Shown: positions 24,693 through 34,354, counted from the first letter of the stretch. The stretch is DNA of 64,000 nucleotides from Cellvibrionaceae bacterium 1162T.S.0a.05 (GCA_000964245.1 LANB01000001.1:2012392-2076391), one strand, 5' to 3'. Numbers and translations are program-made. The notes: generated by a model not told the origin, from the sequence alone.

Positions 24693-26867
24693 ATGCACGT
24701 TAACTCAAACCTTTTAAGAAAGATCTTGCTTTTATTCGCAAGCATCGGCGTTTTAGCGATGCTGGCGGGTTGCGGTGGTGACGATAAAGAACCGGAGCCG
24801 GAACCCGAACCTGCGGATACAACCCCCGATACCTTTAGCTTTGATGCCGTGATGGATGCGGATTTGTTTGTAGTGGTGGAAACAGACAGTGTCACGATTA
24901 CCGGAATCGATGCAGCCGCAAGTGTCACTGTGACGGGCGGTGAATATGCGATTGATGGTGGTGATTTCACTAGCGATGCCGGAACGATTAACAACAATCA
25001 ATCGGTAAGCCTTCGCTTGACTACCGCGTCAGACCTGGAGGCAACCAGCGAAGCCGTACTCACTGTTGGCGGCGTTTCAGCCACGTTTTCGGTAACAACG
25101 CACGATGCTGATGGCCTGGGGCCAATTGCTGAAGGCCAGGAGAAATTCCTCGGCGGTGTGTGTTGTGGTCAACAGGCACCAAACTTTACCCGTTATTGGA
25201 ACCAGGTTACGCCTGAAAACGCCGGTAAATGGGGTTCGGTTGAAGGCACGCGCGATGAATATAATTGGGCGCCTCTCGATGAAGTGTATGCAATGGGTAA
25301 AGACAACGGTTACTCCGTAAAAATGCATGTACTGGTGTGGGGAAATCAGCAGCCTGGTTGGATTGGAGCCTTACCTCCCGCAGAGCAGTTAGAAGAAATC
25401 CAGGAGTGGTTTACGCTGGTTGCCGAACGTTATCCGGAATTTGATTACATCGAGGTGGTCAACGAATTTGATAATGATCCACCCAATAGCGCAAACAATG
25501 GTCCTGGCTATATTGACGCACTTCGTCTTGCTGATCCGGAAACGACGGACGAGTTAATTGCGCAATTTGTCGCCGGCGGTGAAGAGGAAGCTGCGGCCGC
25601 AGAGCGGGCAGCCGAGTACGACTGGATTATTAATTCCTTTCAAATGGCGCGCGACACATTCCCGGATTCTGTGAAGTTGATGCTGAATGAATACAGTGTG
25701 ATTAACACGGATTCACGTACCACCAAATACCTGGAAATTGTAGATCTGCTGCTTGAACGCCAATTAATCGATGCTATCGGTTTTCAAGGCCACGCGTTTT
25801 CAACTGGCGGCCCCAATGAAAATATGATTAACAATATGGACCGTTTGGCGACGGCGGGTCTCGATTTGTTTGTGACCGAACTGGATATTGATGGCCCAAC
25901 AGACCTCGTACAGTTAATTGATTACCAACGCATCTTCCCCATGTTTTGGGAGCATGAGGCGGTAAAAGGAATTACGGTGTGGGGTTATTTGCCAGGCCAT
26001 TGGAGACAAAATCAGGGTGCACATCTCGCGGATGAAAACGGCGTAGAAAAACCTGCATTGACCTGGATGCGCGGTTACGTCAATGGTCGCTCGCCCGTTA
26101 TCGCAGATACCGGTGATATCGGTAGTGGCGAAGAGTTAGCGGAAGAAACACCCGTTGGTACCGAAATTGTGACCATGAGCGCAACGGCACCGGCTGGTGG
26201 TGACATTGAGTGGTCCATCCTTGGTGGTGAGCGCGCAGACCCCTATGTTATTGACCCGCAAACCGGTGTGATTACAGTACAAGAGCCTTTGCTTTCCGGT
26301 GAAAACATAATTTATGTTCAGGCGAAAGCGGGAATATATACCAGTATGTTGGCGCGACTGGAGTTTCTTGTGCCCGGCGAAGTGTTCATTGAGCCACCAC
26401 CGCCCATTACCTATAACTTTGAAAACAATCTGCAAGGTTGGCGAGTGGACTTCGGTTCAACAGAAGAGTTTACGGTTGCACACAATGCCGATGCGCAAGC
26501 AGCGGAAGTGACACCGGATTGGACTCAGGGTTCGCAATTCCTGATTGTTTTTGTCCCTAATTCGCCACTGAACTTTACGGGTTCGAGTCTTGAGTACACC
26601 GTAACCGTTAGTGAAGCTCAGGCGACAGCAGGTTTAATGGTGCGAGGTGTTGTGCAAACCGGCCAGCCCCAAAGCTGGACGCGCATTGAGGGTGAATATC
26701 AAACACTTGTTGCGGGCGAAAACACCTTTACCTATGTACCGGTGGATGACGCCAACAATAACCTCGAAGTGATTGAGCGTGTTGCGATCCAGTTCGCTGG
26801 TATGCAAGACAGTGGCAGTGTGGAAACGATTTTAATCAACAACGTGTCAGTTACATTTGATCCGTAA
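24693..26867 (+). CDS. Multidomain GH10 endo-beta-1,4-xylanase, lipoprotein
   Basis: 724 residues. Lipoprotein signal with lipobox LAGC (Cys27), then an EP-repeat linker, a beta domain (about 45-135) and the GH10 barrel (about 140-465): YIEVVNE with acid/base Glu258 and LFVTELDI with nucleophile Glu396. C-terminal parts are an Ig/cadherin-like module (about 490-560) and a CBM-like jelly roll (about 570-724, starting ITYNFENNLQGW). Hydrolyses xylan main chains; the tether and modules suggest cell-surface action. AGGAG lies nine bases upstream of the ATG. No companion xylan genes adjoin it. Confidence 0.93.
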   Translation: MHVNSNLLRKILLLFASIGVLAMLAGCGGDDKEPEPEPEPADTTPDTFSFDAVMDADLFVVVETDSVTITGIDAAASVTVTGGEYAIDGGDFTSDAGTINNNQSVSLRLTTASDLEATSEAVLTVGGVSATFSVTTHDADGLGPIAEGQEKFLGGVCCGQQAPNFTRYWNQVTPENAGKWGSVEGTRDEYNWAPLDEVYAMGKDNGYSVKMHVLVWGNQQPGWIGALPPAEQLEEIQEWFTLVAERYPEFDYIEVVNEFDNDPPNSANNGPGYIDALRLADPETTDELIAQFVAGGEEEAAAAERAAEYDWIINSFQMARDTFPDSVKLMLNEYSVINTDSRTTKYLEIVDLLLERQLIDAIGFQGHAFSTGGPNENMINNMDRLATAGLDLFVTELDIDGPTDLVQLIDYQRIFPMFWEHEAVKGITVWGYLPGHWRQNQGAHLADENGVEKPALTWMRGYVNGRSPVIADTGDIGSGEELAEETPVGTEIVTMSATAPAGGDIEWSILGGERADPYVIDPQTGVITVQEPLLSGENIIYVQAKAGIYTSMLARLEFLVPGEVFIEPPPPITYNFENNLQGWRVDFGSTEEFTVAHNADAQAAEVTPDWTQGSQFLIVFVPNSPLNFTGSSLEYTVTVSEAQATAGLMVRGVVQTGQPQSWTRIEGEYQTLVAGENTFTYVPVDDANNNLEVIERVAIQFAGMQDSGSVETILINNVSVTFDP

Positions 26868-26890
26868 GGGTTAATAAGTTTTTCAAATCG

Positions 26891-26932
26891 AAAAGGGCCA
26901 TGTCTGAAAATGCATTTCAGGCTTGGCCTTTT
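26891..26932 (+). terminator. Terminator after the GH10 xylanase
   Basis: Long imperfect hairpin: AAAAGGGCCA and TGGCCTTTTT form the base, CTGAAA/TTTCAG the upper stem; the right arm supplies the T run. Confidence 0.8.
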
Positions 26933-27100
26933 TACTTTCGTCGTTCACAAAGTGTGTTGAATTCCAGTCGTTATTCACCCTAAAGTCCCTGGTCCCTCTC
27001 TTGTTCGATCTTGCCTATTGGTTTTTTTATTCCAGCGCAAATGCGGTAAAGTTAGCGCATCAGATCTGAGCTCATTTTGGACCATCATTGGGGAAGTGTT

Positions 27101-28246
27101 ATGAAACGGACTATTGCAACACGACTTGGCGCTCTATTATCAATCCTCCTTTCTGGTTGTGCGGTTGTTCAAGACCAGATGTCACCCACCGAAATGTATG
27201 TTGAACGGGAGAATATCCGTATCACCATGCCTGCCAGTAATCCCGCAGGTAAATATATTCTGGAAACAAGCTCGGGCGAGCGGCTTGCGGAAACCGAGTT
27301 TGCGCCTTATGGCAATAGCCGCCAGCCTTTTGCCAAAAATGCTTTTTGGTTGCGCACAGATCCGCGACGACTGTCGGCTGATTCGGCGGGAAGCTGCATG
27401 CGAATACGCAAGCCGGATGACAGCTTTCTTGCAGTGCGATCCGGTATTGTCGGGAGTAGCACAACGTTCAAAATTCCCGTATTGGAATATATTGTGCTCA
27501 ACAATTATGCAATTCCCTCACTGCAACGTGACATCGGCCGTATCAATGGCGATAGGCAAGCCAAAGAGCAAGTTGAACAACAGTTGCACGCACACGCTGC
27601 ATTTTCCGAGGGGCGATGCCGTGTTCCGGATGCGGGTCCGCGCCCCGCCAATGTGTGTCGCAGCCGTAATGAAGCCAGAACGATGTTTACTGAGTATTGC
27701 GTCAACAGTAATTTTTCCTGTGGTGTTGCGGGTGGCAAACTTGCCTCTTACCTTTCACAAGGCACACCCACGACAACGGATGACTTTGATGAAGCGGTGT
27801 CGCTTTTTATTCAAGGTTCCTGTTCTGTAGCGGTTGACCGTGCGTATAGCCAATCCACCAGTTGGTGGAGTTTGCTGCGATCTGCTTTCGTGAGCGTGGT
27901 GACCAATTCAATGGTTGAAGAGTTGATAGGCCGTCGTCCTGTTGGCGATGAGCAACTTGTGGTAGATGCGCTTGCGGGTGTGGCCAATACCTATTTATGT
28001 GTAGAGGAGGCGTACTATTCTTGCAGTCAAAACTGGAATAGATGGATGGGCCGCTACACGCAAGCCTACAATCAGTGTCGACAAATAGAACGCAGTTATA
28101 ACGACATTAATCGCCGTTTACAATTGAACGAGGGAAAATTGGTGTCAATGGAGGAGAAACTCGAAGCGCTTCAGAAAAGACAGCAGGAGATACTTGGGAA
28201 AAAATGGGGTGTGAGATTGAATCAGAGGGTAGAGGCTTGCGAGTAA
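27101..28246 (+). CDS. Lipoprotein with C-terminal coiled coil, function unknown
   Basis: 381 residues. Signal with lipobox LSGC (residue 19), then a Cys-rich region and a C-terminal helix (about 330-375, rich in Glu, Lys and Gln) likely to form a coiled coil. No family recognised. GGGGAAG precedes the ATG at 27101. Confidence 0.65.
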   Translation: MKRTIATRLGALLSILLSGCAVVQDQMSPTEMYVERENIRITMPASNPAGKYILETSSGERLAETEFAPYGNSRQPFAKNAFWLRTDPRRLSADSAGSCMRIRKPDDSFLAVRSGIVGSSTTFKIPVLEYIVLNNYAIPSLQRDIGRINGDRQAKEQVEQQLHAHAAFSEGRCRVPDAGPRPANVCRSRNEARTMFTEYCVNSNFSCGVAGGKLASYLSQGTPTTTDDFDEAVSLFIQGSCSVAVDRAYSQSTSWWSLLRSAFVSVVTNSMVEELIGRRPVGDEQLVVDALAGVANTYLCVEEAYYSCSQNWNRWMGRYTQAYNQCRQIERSYNDINRRLQLNEGKLVSMEEKLEALQKRQQEILGKKWGVRLNQRVEACE

Positions 28247-28283
28247 TAAAAAATACCGGCCGACAATTGCGAATTAAAAAACA

Positions 28284-28691
28284 ATGAGCAAGATTTTTGT
28301 GTACGGCACACTCTTGAATGACGAAGTGCTCAATATTGTTCTCGGTCACGTTCCCGTGCAAACCCCCGCACGCCTGAAGGCTTACACGCGCGTAAAGGTG
28401 GTGGGTGAGCACTACCCGGTAATTCGGCCGCATGAAGACGGCGACGTCGCAGGTGCGCTGCTTGTTAATCTGAGTGCAAGTGATTTACGTTGTCTGGATG
28501 ATTATGAGGGGCCGCAGTACATCAGGGAAAATGTGCAGGTTGAGTTGCCCAATGGTGAATTTGAGCAGTGTATGACCTATGTTTTTAAAACGGAATACCA
28601 CAGTGCGCTATCAAATGAGCCCTGGAGCAACGAGGAATTTCGGGAGAAGCACCTTGAGGGTTTTTTATCGGTGATCGCGGGCGAAGATTAA
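28284..28691 (+). CDS. Gamma-glutamylcyclotransferase-like (AIG2) protein
   Basis: 135 residues. IFVYGTLLND is the YGTL substrate-binding motif and LDDYEGPQYIRENVQV holds the catalytic Glu region of the GGCT/AIG2 fold, which releases 5-oxoproline from gamma-glutamyl compounds. Cytoplasmic. The ribosome site is weak. Stands alone before the tandem repeat. Confidence 0.82.
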   Translation: MSKIFVYGTLLNDEVLNIVLGHVPVQTPARLKAYTRVKVVGEHYPVIRPHEDGDVAGALLVNLSASDLRCLDDYEGPQYIRENVQVELPNGEFEQCMTYVFKTEYHSALSNEPWSNEEFREKHLEGFLSVIAGED

Positions 28692-28714
28692 GTTCAGGGC
28701 TTCTACCGCCTCAG

Positions 28715-28774
28715 TTGCGGGCCGCGCTATTGCAGGCCGCACCCATGCAGGCCGCACCATTGCAGGTCGCACCC
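28715..28774 (+). repeat. Four tandem 15-bp repeats upstream of thiI
   Basis: Units at 28715, 28730, 28745 and 28760 with consensus TTGCAGGCCGCACCM; the first has three differences. Lies 84 bases before thiI, noncoding as far as I can tell. Confidence 0.85.
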
Positions 28775-28857
28775 AAATTCGAGTAAAACCTGCAAGCGCG
28801 TTAAAATGCAGGCAAAATAACGCCCCCGATCTGTAATGCTCAACTAAAAACCCGGTT

Positions 28858-30315
28858 ATGAAATTTGTTGTTCGCCTTTTCCCTGAAATTACCATTAAAA
28901 GTGCTCCTGTCCGCAAACGCCTGACGAAATTGCTAACCGAGAGTTTGCGGGTGCGTCTCAAGCGTGTGCATGCAAGCACCAGGGTCGAGCGCGATTGGGA
29001 CAAAATTGATATTGAGGTCGCCGAGGAAAACCCGGCGCTGGCGCGCGAGATTATTGATATTCTGGCTTGTACACCCGGCATTGCACATTTTTTCCAGGTG
29101 CGGCGCCACAGCTTTGAAAGCATGGACGACCTCTATCAATTGGCGCAAGCGGCCTGGGGTGCACAATTAGCCGGTCATACTTTTTGCGTGCGAGTAAAGC
29201 GCAGTGGCAAACACACTTTTAGCTCCACCGATGCAGAGCGCTATATCGGTGGCGGCCTGAATCAACACAATCCCAGTGCCGGGGTTCGCATGAAGAACCC
29301 GGATCTTACACTCAACCTCGAAATCAAGGGTCAGTTTGTTGATATTGTTGAGCAACGTTTCTCTGGCTTGGGCGGCTTTCCGGTGGGAACACAGGAAGAT
29401 GTTTTGTCGCTGATTTCGGGCGGTTTTGATTCAACGGTAGCCAGTTTTCTCACACTTAAGCGCGGCCTAAAAACCCATTTCTGTTTTTTTAACCTTGGCG
29501 GTGACGAGCACGAAACCGCGGTTAAAGAAGTCGCATTTTATTTATGGAATCGTTTTGCTTCCTCGCACCGGGTGAAATTTATCTCGGTGCCGTTTGAACC
29601 GGTTGTGACGGAAATTCTGCAAAAAGTCGAACCCGCGAATATGGGTGTTGTACTCAAACGTATGATGTTACGGGCTGCACAGCGCATTGCTGAGCGCGGA
29701 AATATCGACGCTTTGGTCACGGGCGAAGCCATTGCTCAGGTCAGTAGCCAAACCCTGCCTAATCTGGCGGTGATTGATGAAGTCTGCGACAAATTGGTTT
29801 TGCGCCCACTGATCACCATGGACAAGCGCGATATTATCGATATTTCACGCCAGATTGGTGCTGAGGAATTTTCGGCAGCAATCCCGGAATATTGTGGCGT
29901 GATTTCCGTGAAACCCTCCGCCAGAGTCAAGAGAGAAGAGGTACACGACCAGGAGGCGCTTATGGATGCTGCAGCAATGGAGCAGGCGCTGGCGGGTGTG
30001 ACGGTTCAAAGTATCGATCAGGTGATGGAAGACCGGCAGCGTGAAAGACCCGGCCCGCAAGTCTACAGCGCGCTGCAGCCCGGGCAAGTGGTGATTGATA
30101 TTCGCCACCAGAATGAGCGTGAGTTGCGGCAGTTCTGTGCGCCAGCGGATGCGGAGGTCATCACAATTCCCTTCTATAAATTGTCCTCTGAATTTGTAAA
30201 TCTCGATCCTTCTCGCGAATATCTGCTTTACTGTGATAAGGGGGTGATGAGTAAACTCCACGCGGCGCACCTGCTTGATGCCGGCTGTGCCAATGTTGCG
30301 GTTTACCGGCCTTGA
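28858..30315 (+). CDS. thiI: tRNA 4-thiouridine synthase with rhodanese domain
   Basis: 485 residues, the full-length proteobacterial form. N-terminal ferredoxin-like and THUMP domains, PP-loop SGGFDS (187-192), active Cys346 in PEYCGVIS, and a C-terminal rhodanese domain with Cys459 in LLYCDKG. It activates U8 of tRNA by adenylation and inserts sulfur passed from IscS; the rhodanese domain also supports thiazole synthesis for thiamine. Both catalytic cysteines are present. Flanked on both sides by short 15-bp tandem repeats. Confidence 0.97.
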   Translation: MKFVVRLFPEITIKSAPVRKRLTKLLTESLRVRLKRVHASTRVERDWDKIDIEVAEENPALAREIIDILACTPGIAHFFQVRRHSFESMDDLYQLAQAAWGAQLAGHTFCVRVKRSGKHTFSSTDAERYIGGGLNQHNPSAGVRMKNPDLTLNLEIKGQFVDIVEQRFSGLGGFPVGTQEDVLSLISGGFDSTVASFLTLKRGLKTHFCFFNLGGDEHETAVKEVAFYLWNRFASSHRVKFISVPFEPVVTEILQKVEPANMGVVLKRMMLRAAQRIAERGNIDALVTGEAIAQVSSQTLPNLAVIDEVCDKLVLRPLITMDKRDIIDISRQIGAEEFSAAIPEYCGVISVKPSARVKREEVHDQEALMDAAAMEQALAGVTVQSIDQVMEDRQRERPGPQVYSALQPGQVVIDIRHQNERELRQFCAPADAEVITIPFYKLSSEFVNLDPSREYLLYCDKGVMSKLHAAHLLDAGCANVAVYRP

Positions 30316-30351
30316 TTCAACCCTTGGATAAAGTGATTTAATCGCTGAAAC

Positions 30352-30396
30352 CAAGAGATTTATTAGCAAGAGATTTGATAGCAAGAGATTTGATAG
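30352..30396 (+). repeat. Three tandem 15-bp repeats downstream of thiI
   Basis: Units at 30352, 30367 and 30382, CAAGAGATTTGATAG (first unit has one change). Ends nine bases before the next gene's ATG. Confidence 0.85.
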
Positions 30397-30404
30397 ATAG
30401 CCCC

Positions 30405-30845
30405 ATGGAAACGCGAAAGCAGCGCCTGGTTGTAGTGTTCTTTTTTGGCCTGTTTCTGGCCTGCGCCGGCGGTGCCTCGTTTTGGGTAATAAAAAAAAGC
30501 GGCATTGCCGGAAATGGGGACGACAGGGGTTATCAGAATGTCACCTTCACTGATGCGGTGCTCACTTGTGAAGGCGAAGTCAAACAGCGCTACAAAAAAG
30601 CAATAAAATCCCTGGTTGTGGATAATCACAGTAGCCGCTACGACGACAAGCAATTTACCTATAAGATTTTTTTCAACTTGATAATGGCGACACCGGAGAA
30701 AAAGCACGGCGCAGTCCATTACATAAACTGCTTCGTTAAAGCCTCAAGTGGGCGCGTTAATAAATTCGAAATATTTGAAGAACTCGATGAAACGACGGAT
30801 GCTGTGCGCGAGAAATCGACAAACGCATTCGGTTGGCCGAAGTAG
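30405..30845 (+). CDS. Membrane-anchored hypothetical protein
   Basis: 146 residues. An N-terminal transmembrane helix (about 8-30) anchors a periplasmic domain with FTDAVLTCEGEVKQRYKKAIKSL. No family recognised. The ATG at 30405 follows the tandem repeats; an ATG at 30375 would read through them and is rejected. Confidence 0.6.
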   Translation: METRKQRLVVVFFFGLFLACAGGASFWVIKKSGIAGNGDDRGYQNVTFTDAVLTCEGEVKQRYKKAIKSLVVDNHSSRYDDKQFTYKIFFNLIMATPEKKHGAVHYINCFVKASSGRVNKFEIFEELDETTDAVREKSTNAFGWPK

Positions 30846-30904
30846 CATTTTCCGGCTATTTCCTTTATTGTCGCTCCATCTTCACACTTCCCTTAAATAA
30901 CAAT

Positions 30905-32047
30905 ATGACAACGTCACTTCAGGCGGCTAGCCGCGATTTTAAAAACTGGTTTATTCAAGATGCCTTGCCCCTTTGGAGTTCGCGCGCAATTTGTAGCGAT
31001 ACCGGTGCAAGTTATGAGCGTTTGTTGAGTAGCGGTCAACCCGATACCCAATGCAACGTGCGCGTGCGTGTGCAGGCGCGACAACTTTTCGTGTTTTGTC
31101 TGGCTCAGGAATTGGGTTGGATGCCGAACACTGAAAAATTGGTCAGCCATATGAATGAGTTTGTTCAACGTTATGGCCGTCACCACAGTGGCCACGGCTA
31201 CGTCCATTTGCTGGATGCCAATAATCAGGTTATTGATGCCCGGCAGGATCTTTATGACCATGCCTTTCATTTATTGGCGTCGCTATGGCGCTATCGTGTA
31301 TTCAAAGATGACGCCGCGCTGGAAGAAGCTGAAAATATTGTGCATTTCCTCGATAAAAATTTTGCCTCGGAACACGGAGGGTGGATCGAGGGCGATTACG
31401 CTTATGTTTGTCGGCGACAAAATCCGCACATGCATTTATTCGAAGCATTTATCGCAGGTTACGAAGCGACCCAGGACGAACAATGGTTACAGCGCGCAAG
31501 TGCGATGTTCGCGCTGTTTGAAAAACATTTTTACGATGCAGAACAATGTGGCCTTTTGGAATATTTTACGGATACCTGGCAAGCGCTCGAAGGCGATGCG
31601 GGGCGAATTATAGAGCCCGGCCATATGATGGAATGGGTGTGGCTGTTGCGTAATTACAGTCGCCTCAGTGGTGAGAACGTCAACGCCTATGCAAATGCCT
31701 TATACGAATGTGCGTTGCAGAAAGGGCTCAGCGAGGAAGGCTTGCTATACGATGAATTATTTCTCGATGGCAGCGTTAAAAAAGCGAGTAAACGGTGCTG
31801 GCCTATGACGGAATTGATTAAAGCCAGTATTGCACAAGCCCGAGCCGGTTTTGTGCAAGCGGAAGACGTGGCGCTATCTGCCCTGCAAGTATTGCGCGCG
31901 CGCTATCTCGCGGTGGAAACGCCCGGTGCCTATATCGATCAGCTTGATGCGGACAACAAGGTGATTGCCGATGTTGCGCCCGCCAGCACGCTTTACCACT
32001 TGATAGTTGCTGCCGCGGAGCTGAATGCCTATACCGGGAACGCCTAA
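30905..32047 (+). CDS. AGE-family sugar epimerase/isomerase
   Basis: 380 residues forming an alpha6/alpha6 barrel. The family's catalytic His segments are visible: DLYDHAFHLLAS, RRQNPHMHLFEA and EPGHMMEWVWLL. Members include N-acylglucosamine 2-epimerase, aldose-ketose (mannose) isomerase and mannose-6-phosphate isomerase-like enzymes. With the mannan operon 2.5 kb away, mannose isomerase activity is the likely role, by inference. Starts at 30905, weak ribosome site. The next gene begins about ten bases after its stop. Confidence 0.82.
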   Translation: MTTSLQAASRDFKNWFIQDALPLWSSRAICSDTGASYERLLSSGQPDTQCNVRVRVQARQLFVFCLAQELGWMPNTEKLVSHMNEFVQRYGRHHSGHGYVHLLDANNQVIDARQDLYDHAFHLLASLWRYRVFKDDAALEEAENIVHFLDKNFASEHGGWIEGDYAYVCRRQNPHMHLFEAFIAGYEATQDEQWLQRASAMFALFEKHFYDAEQCGLLEYFTDTWQALEGDAGRIIEPGHMMEWVWLLRNYSRLSGENVNAYANALYECALQKGLSEEGLLYDELFLDGSVKKASKRCWPMTELIKASIAQARAGFVQAEDVALSALQVLRARYLAVETPGAYIDQLDADNKVIADVAPASTLYHLIVAAAELNAYTGNA

Positions 32048-32057
32048 CGCGAATGCG

Positions 32058-33056
32058 ATGAGCTCTGCCATGATTCGCAAATTCCCTTTTTCCTGTTTTC
32101 GCGCGCCGCAGCACTGGCCCCTGGCCTTGCTGCTCTTCCCCTTATATATTCTGTGCTTGTTGCCCTTCAGAATGTTTCGTGCATTGGGCTATGTGTTTGC
32201 ATGGCTATTTAAGTTATCTGGAAAAATCAGGCATGTGACGAAAGTGAATATTCGCTTGTGTTTTCCTGAGAGTGATAACGATCAACAACACGCAGTAGCA
32301 AACGCGAGTATCAAGGAATTAGGGTTGAGTATTGCTGAAACGCTTTATCTCTGGTTTACCGACGGCAATCGTCTTTTAAAACAGCGTATCAGTAAGATTG
32401 AAGGCGAAGAGTATTGGCGTAATGCCGTCGCGCAGAACAGGGGCATAATCGTCTTGTCTTGCCATTCCGGTAGCCTCGATATGAATGTGGCCTTGCTTTA
32501 TCAATTGCTCACGCAAAACGCGAACTCAAAAGAAAATGAGGGCTTAAAAAGAAAAGAGTTTGCCTTCACGTATCGCCAGCCTTCAAACAACTTCGCTGAT
32601 AGATTTTTAGTTTGGGCGCGCGCTGCATTTGCTGATTTCTTTTTTCCTGTAAGCAATTTATTGGGTATCAGTCGAGTATTAAAAAAAGGCGGTATTGTCT
32701 GGTATGCGCCCGATATTGAAACCTCGAAGAAAGGCCGTGTATTTGTAAAATTTATGGGTGTCGATGCCGCAACGCCTTCGGCCATTGGCAAGCTTGCACA
32801 AAGCAGTGGTGCACTGGTTTTACCTTACCGACACAAGCGGGAAGCGAAAGGATATTACAGTTTGAAATTCTATCCACCGTTGGAGGCTTTCCCCGAGGGT
32901 GATGAGAAAAAGGATACGCAAACAGTCAACGATGCGATCGAACAAATTGTACGAGAAGAGCCAGCCGCTTATTGGTGGAGCATAAAGCGCTTTCGCTACC
33001 GCCCGGATGGTGGCCCTTCTGTTTATACACCTTCTGTCAGTAAAAAAGTTAACTAG
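32058..33056 (+). CDS. LpxL/LpxM-like lipid A acyltransferase
   Basis: 332 residues. An N-terminal membrane helix (about 19-37) precedes the acyltransferase domain with the HX4D motif in CHSGSLD and PYRHKREAKGYYSL. These inner-membrane enzymes add a secondary acyl chain to lipid A. Start uncertain (32058 or 32070; 32025 would overlap the previous gene). Its TAG stop lies inside the CTAG end of a small inverted-repeat element, see that entry. Confidence 0.85.
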   Translation: MSSAMIRKFPFSCFRAPQHWPLALLLFPLYILCLLPFRMFRALGYVFAWLFKLSGKIRHVTKVNIRLCFPESDNDQQHAVANASIKELGLSIAETLYLWFTDGNRLLKQRISKIEGEEYWRNAVAQNRGIIVLSCHSGSLDMNVALLYQLLTQNANSKENEGLKRKEFAFTYRQPSNNFADRFLVWARAAFADFFFPVSNLLGISRVLKKGGIVWYAPDIETSKKGRVFVKFMGVDAATPSAIGKLAQSSGALVLPYRHKREAKGYYSLKFYPPLEAFPEGDEKKDTQTVNDAIEQIVREEPAAYWWSIKRFRYRPDGGPSVYTPSVSKKVN

Positions 33057-33229
33057 GGAATCTCTGAAAAATGGCCTATTTTCCCTGTGGCGGCGTCAGT
33101 TCCTTGCCGGTGTGCCGGCCCAGTCGATCCTCATTTACTTCAGTAAACCGGGGTGCCGGCTCAGTCGGTTCTCCGCGGGGTGCTTCCTTGCCAAAGAAAA
33201 AATATTTCCATTTTTCAGAGGTTCCCTAG
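33053..33229. mobile_element. MITE-like element with 22-bp inverted ends
   Basis: 177 bases bounded by CTAGGGAATCTCTGAAAAATGG (33053-33074) and its inverse (33208-33229) with one mismatch. The outermost CTAG on both sides fits a four-base target duplication of the IS5 type, leaving inverted ends that begin GGGAA. The inside holds two related GTGCCGGCYCAGTCG segments and no gene, so it would depend on a full-size IS elsewhere. Confidence 0.75.
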
Positions 33230-33274
33230 CCTTTTTTCGTTCTTTTAATCTACCGTTTCTTTTCTCTTGGGGTT

Positions 33275-34291
33275 TTATTTCACCTGATGTTTCTTTGCAG
33301 GCGCGCAGCTTTTTCGCAAAACAAAATCGTAAGGCCGTACAAAATGTGTGTCGATGGGAACAGAGTTGTCCCCGTCGATGCGCCGCAATAAATATTCGAC
33401 TGCAACCTGCGCCATATCATCACGGGGTTGGGCGATGGTGGTTAAGGGTGGGTCGCAGTAACGGGCGTAATCAATATCGTCGAAGCCGACAATGGAAATA
33501 TCCTCAGGCACTTTAATATTGCGCGAGCGCAAGGCCTGCATGGCGCCGATAGCCATTTGGTCGTTCATACACACAATGGCGGTGGGTAATTCCGCAGCGG
33601 TGTCCATCATATGGTTGGCCGCATTCACGCCAGACCAAATTGTGTATTCGCCTTCCGCCACAATACTTTTATCAAATTCGAGACCAGCCTCTTCAAGGCC
33701 TTGTTTGTAACCTTTCAGGCGGTCGATGGTGTGTGGGTTGCCCCGGAGGCCAGCGATCAATCCAATACGGCGATGGTTCAGGGAAACGAGGTAATCCACC
33801 ATGTGTTTGGTTGCAGCGGCATTGTCGACGCGAATGCAGCAGCCGAGGGTGCCTTCTGTTCCGCAGAGATTGATGTAGGGGAGATCGTTGTTGCTTTCTA
33901 CCGGGTTGTGGACGGAGTGCGGACGCATTTGAATAATGCCGTCGGCCAGGCGTGTTTCCACCATACGAATGTAACGTTTTTCGCGTTCTTCATCGTCCTG
34001 GGTATCACCGAGTAACACCGCATAACCTCGCTTATGTGCATGCATTTCAATACTGCTGATGACCTCGGAGAAAAAAGGGTTGGAGATATCCGGTACCAGC
34101 ACCACGATGGAGTAGGAGCGCGCCGAACGAAAATTGCGAGCCAACATATTGGGCCGGTAATTCACTTCGTCGATGGCTTTTTTCACTTTTTCAATGGTTG
34201 CGGGTGAAACCTTCTCCGGGTGGCTGAGGCTGCGTGAAACAGTTGCAACAGAAACGCCTGCACGGCGCGCAACTTCGCGGATATTTGACAT
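33275..34291 (-). CDS. LacI-family regulator of the mannan operon
   Basis: 338 residues. Helix-turn-helix NIREVARRAGVSVATVSRSLS at the N-terminus, hinge with LARNFRSARS, then a periplasmic-binding-protein-like sugar domain (VVLVPDISNPFFSEV, VGFDDIDYARY). ATG at 34291 with GGGGAAG seven bases upstream. It is divergent from the GH130-epimerase-mannanase operon, and TGTAAC-type palindromes lie between, so it most likely represses that operon and itself until a mannan sugar binds. Confidence 0.92.
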   Translation of the reverse strand: MSNIREVARRAGVSVATVSRSLSHPEKVSPATIEKVKKAIDEVNYRPNMLARNFRSARSYSIVVLVPDISNPFFSEVISSIEMHAHKRGYAVLLGDTQDDEEREKRYIRMVETRLADGIIQMRPHSVHNPVESNNDLPYINLCGTEGTLGCCIRVDNAAATKHMVDYLVSLNHRRIGLIAGLRGNPHTIDRLKGYKQGLEEAGLEFDKSIVAEGEYTIWSGVNAANHMMDTAAELPTAIVCMNDQMAIGAMQALRSRNIKVPEDISIVGFDDIDYARYCDPPLTTIAQPRDDMAQVAVEYLLRRIDGDNSVPIDTHFVRPYDFVLRKSCAPAKKHQVK

Positions 34292-34340
34292 GTTTTCTTC
34301 CCCTTTGGGCCGTGGCGCCACAATTGGCGCGAAGGCTATA

Positions 34341-34354
34341 TGTAACATGTTTCA
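34341..34354. promoter_or_regulatory. Candidate LacI-family operator (regulator side)
   Basis: TGTAACATGTTTCA, a palindrome with one mismatch, 50 bases before the regulator's ATG. Same TGTAAC half-site as the other two in this gap; placed for autoregulation. Confidence 0.5.

Noticed and set aside
28715-28774. Possible CRISPR-like array
   Set aside because: Units are directly adjacent 15-mers without spacers, and there are no cas genes.
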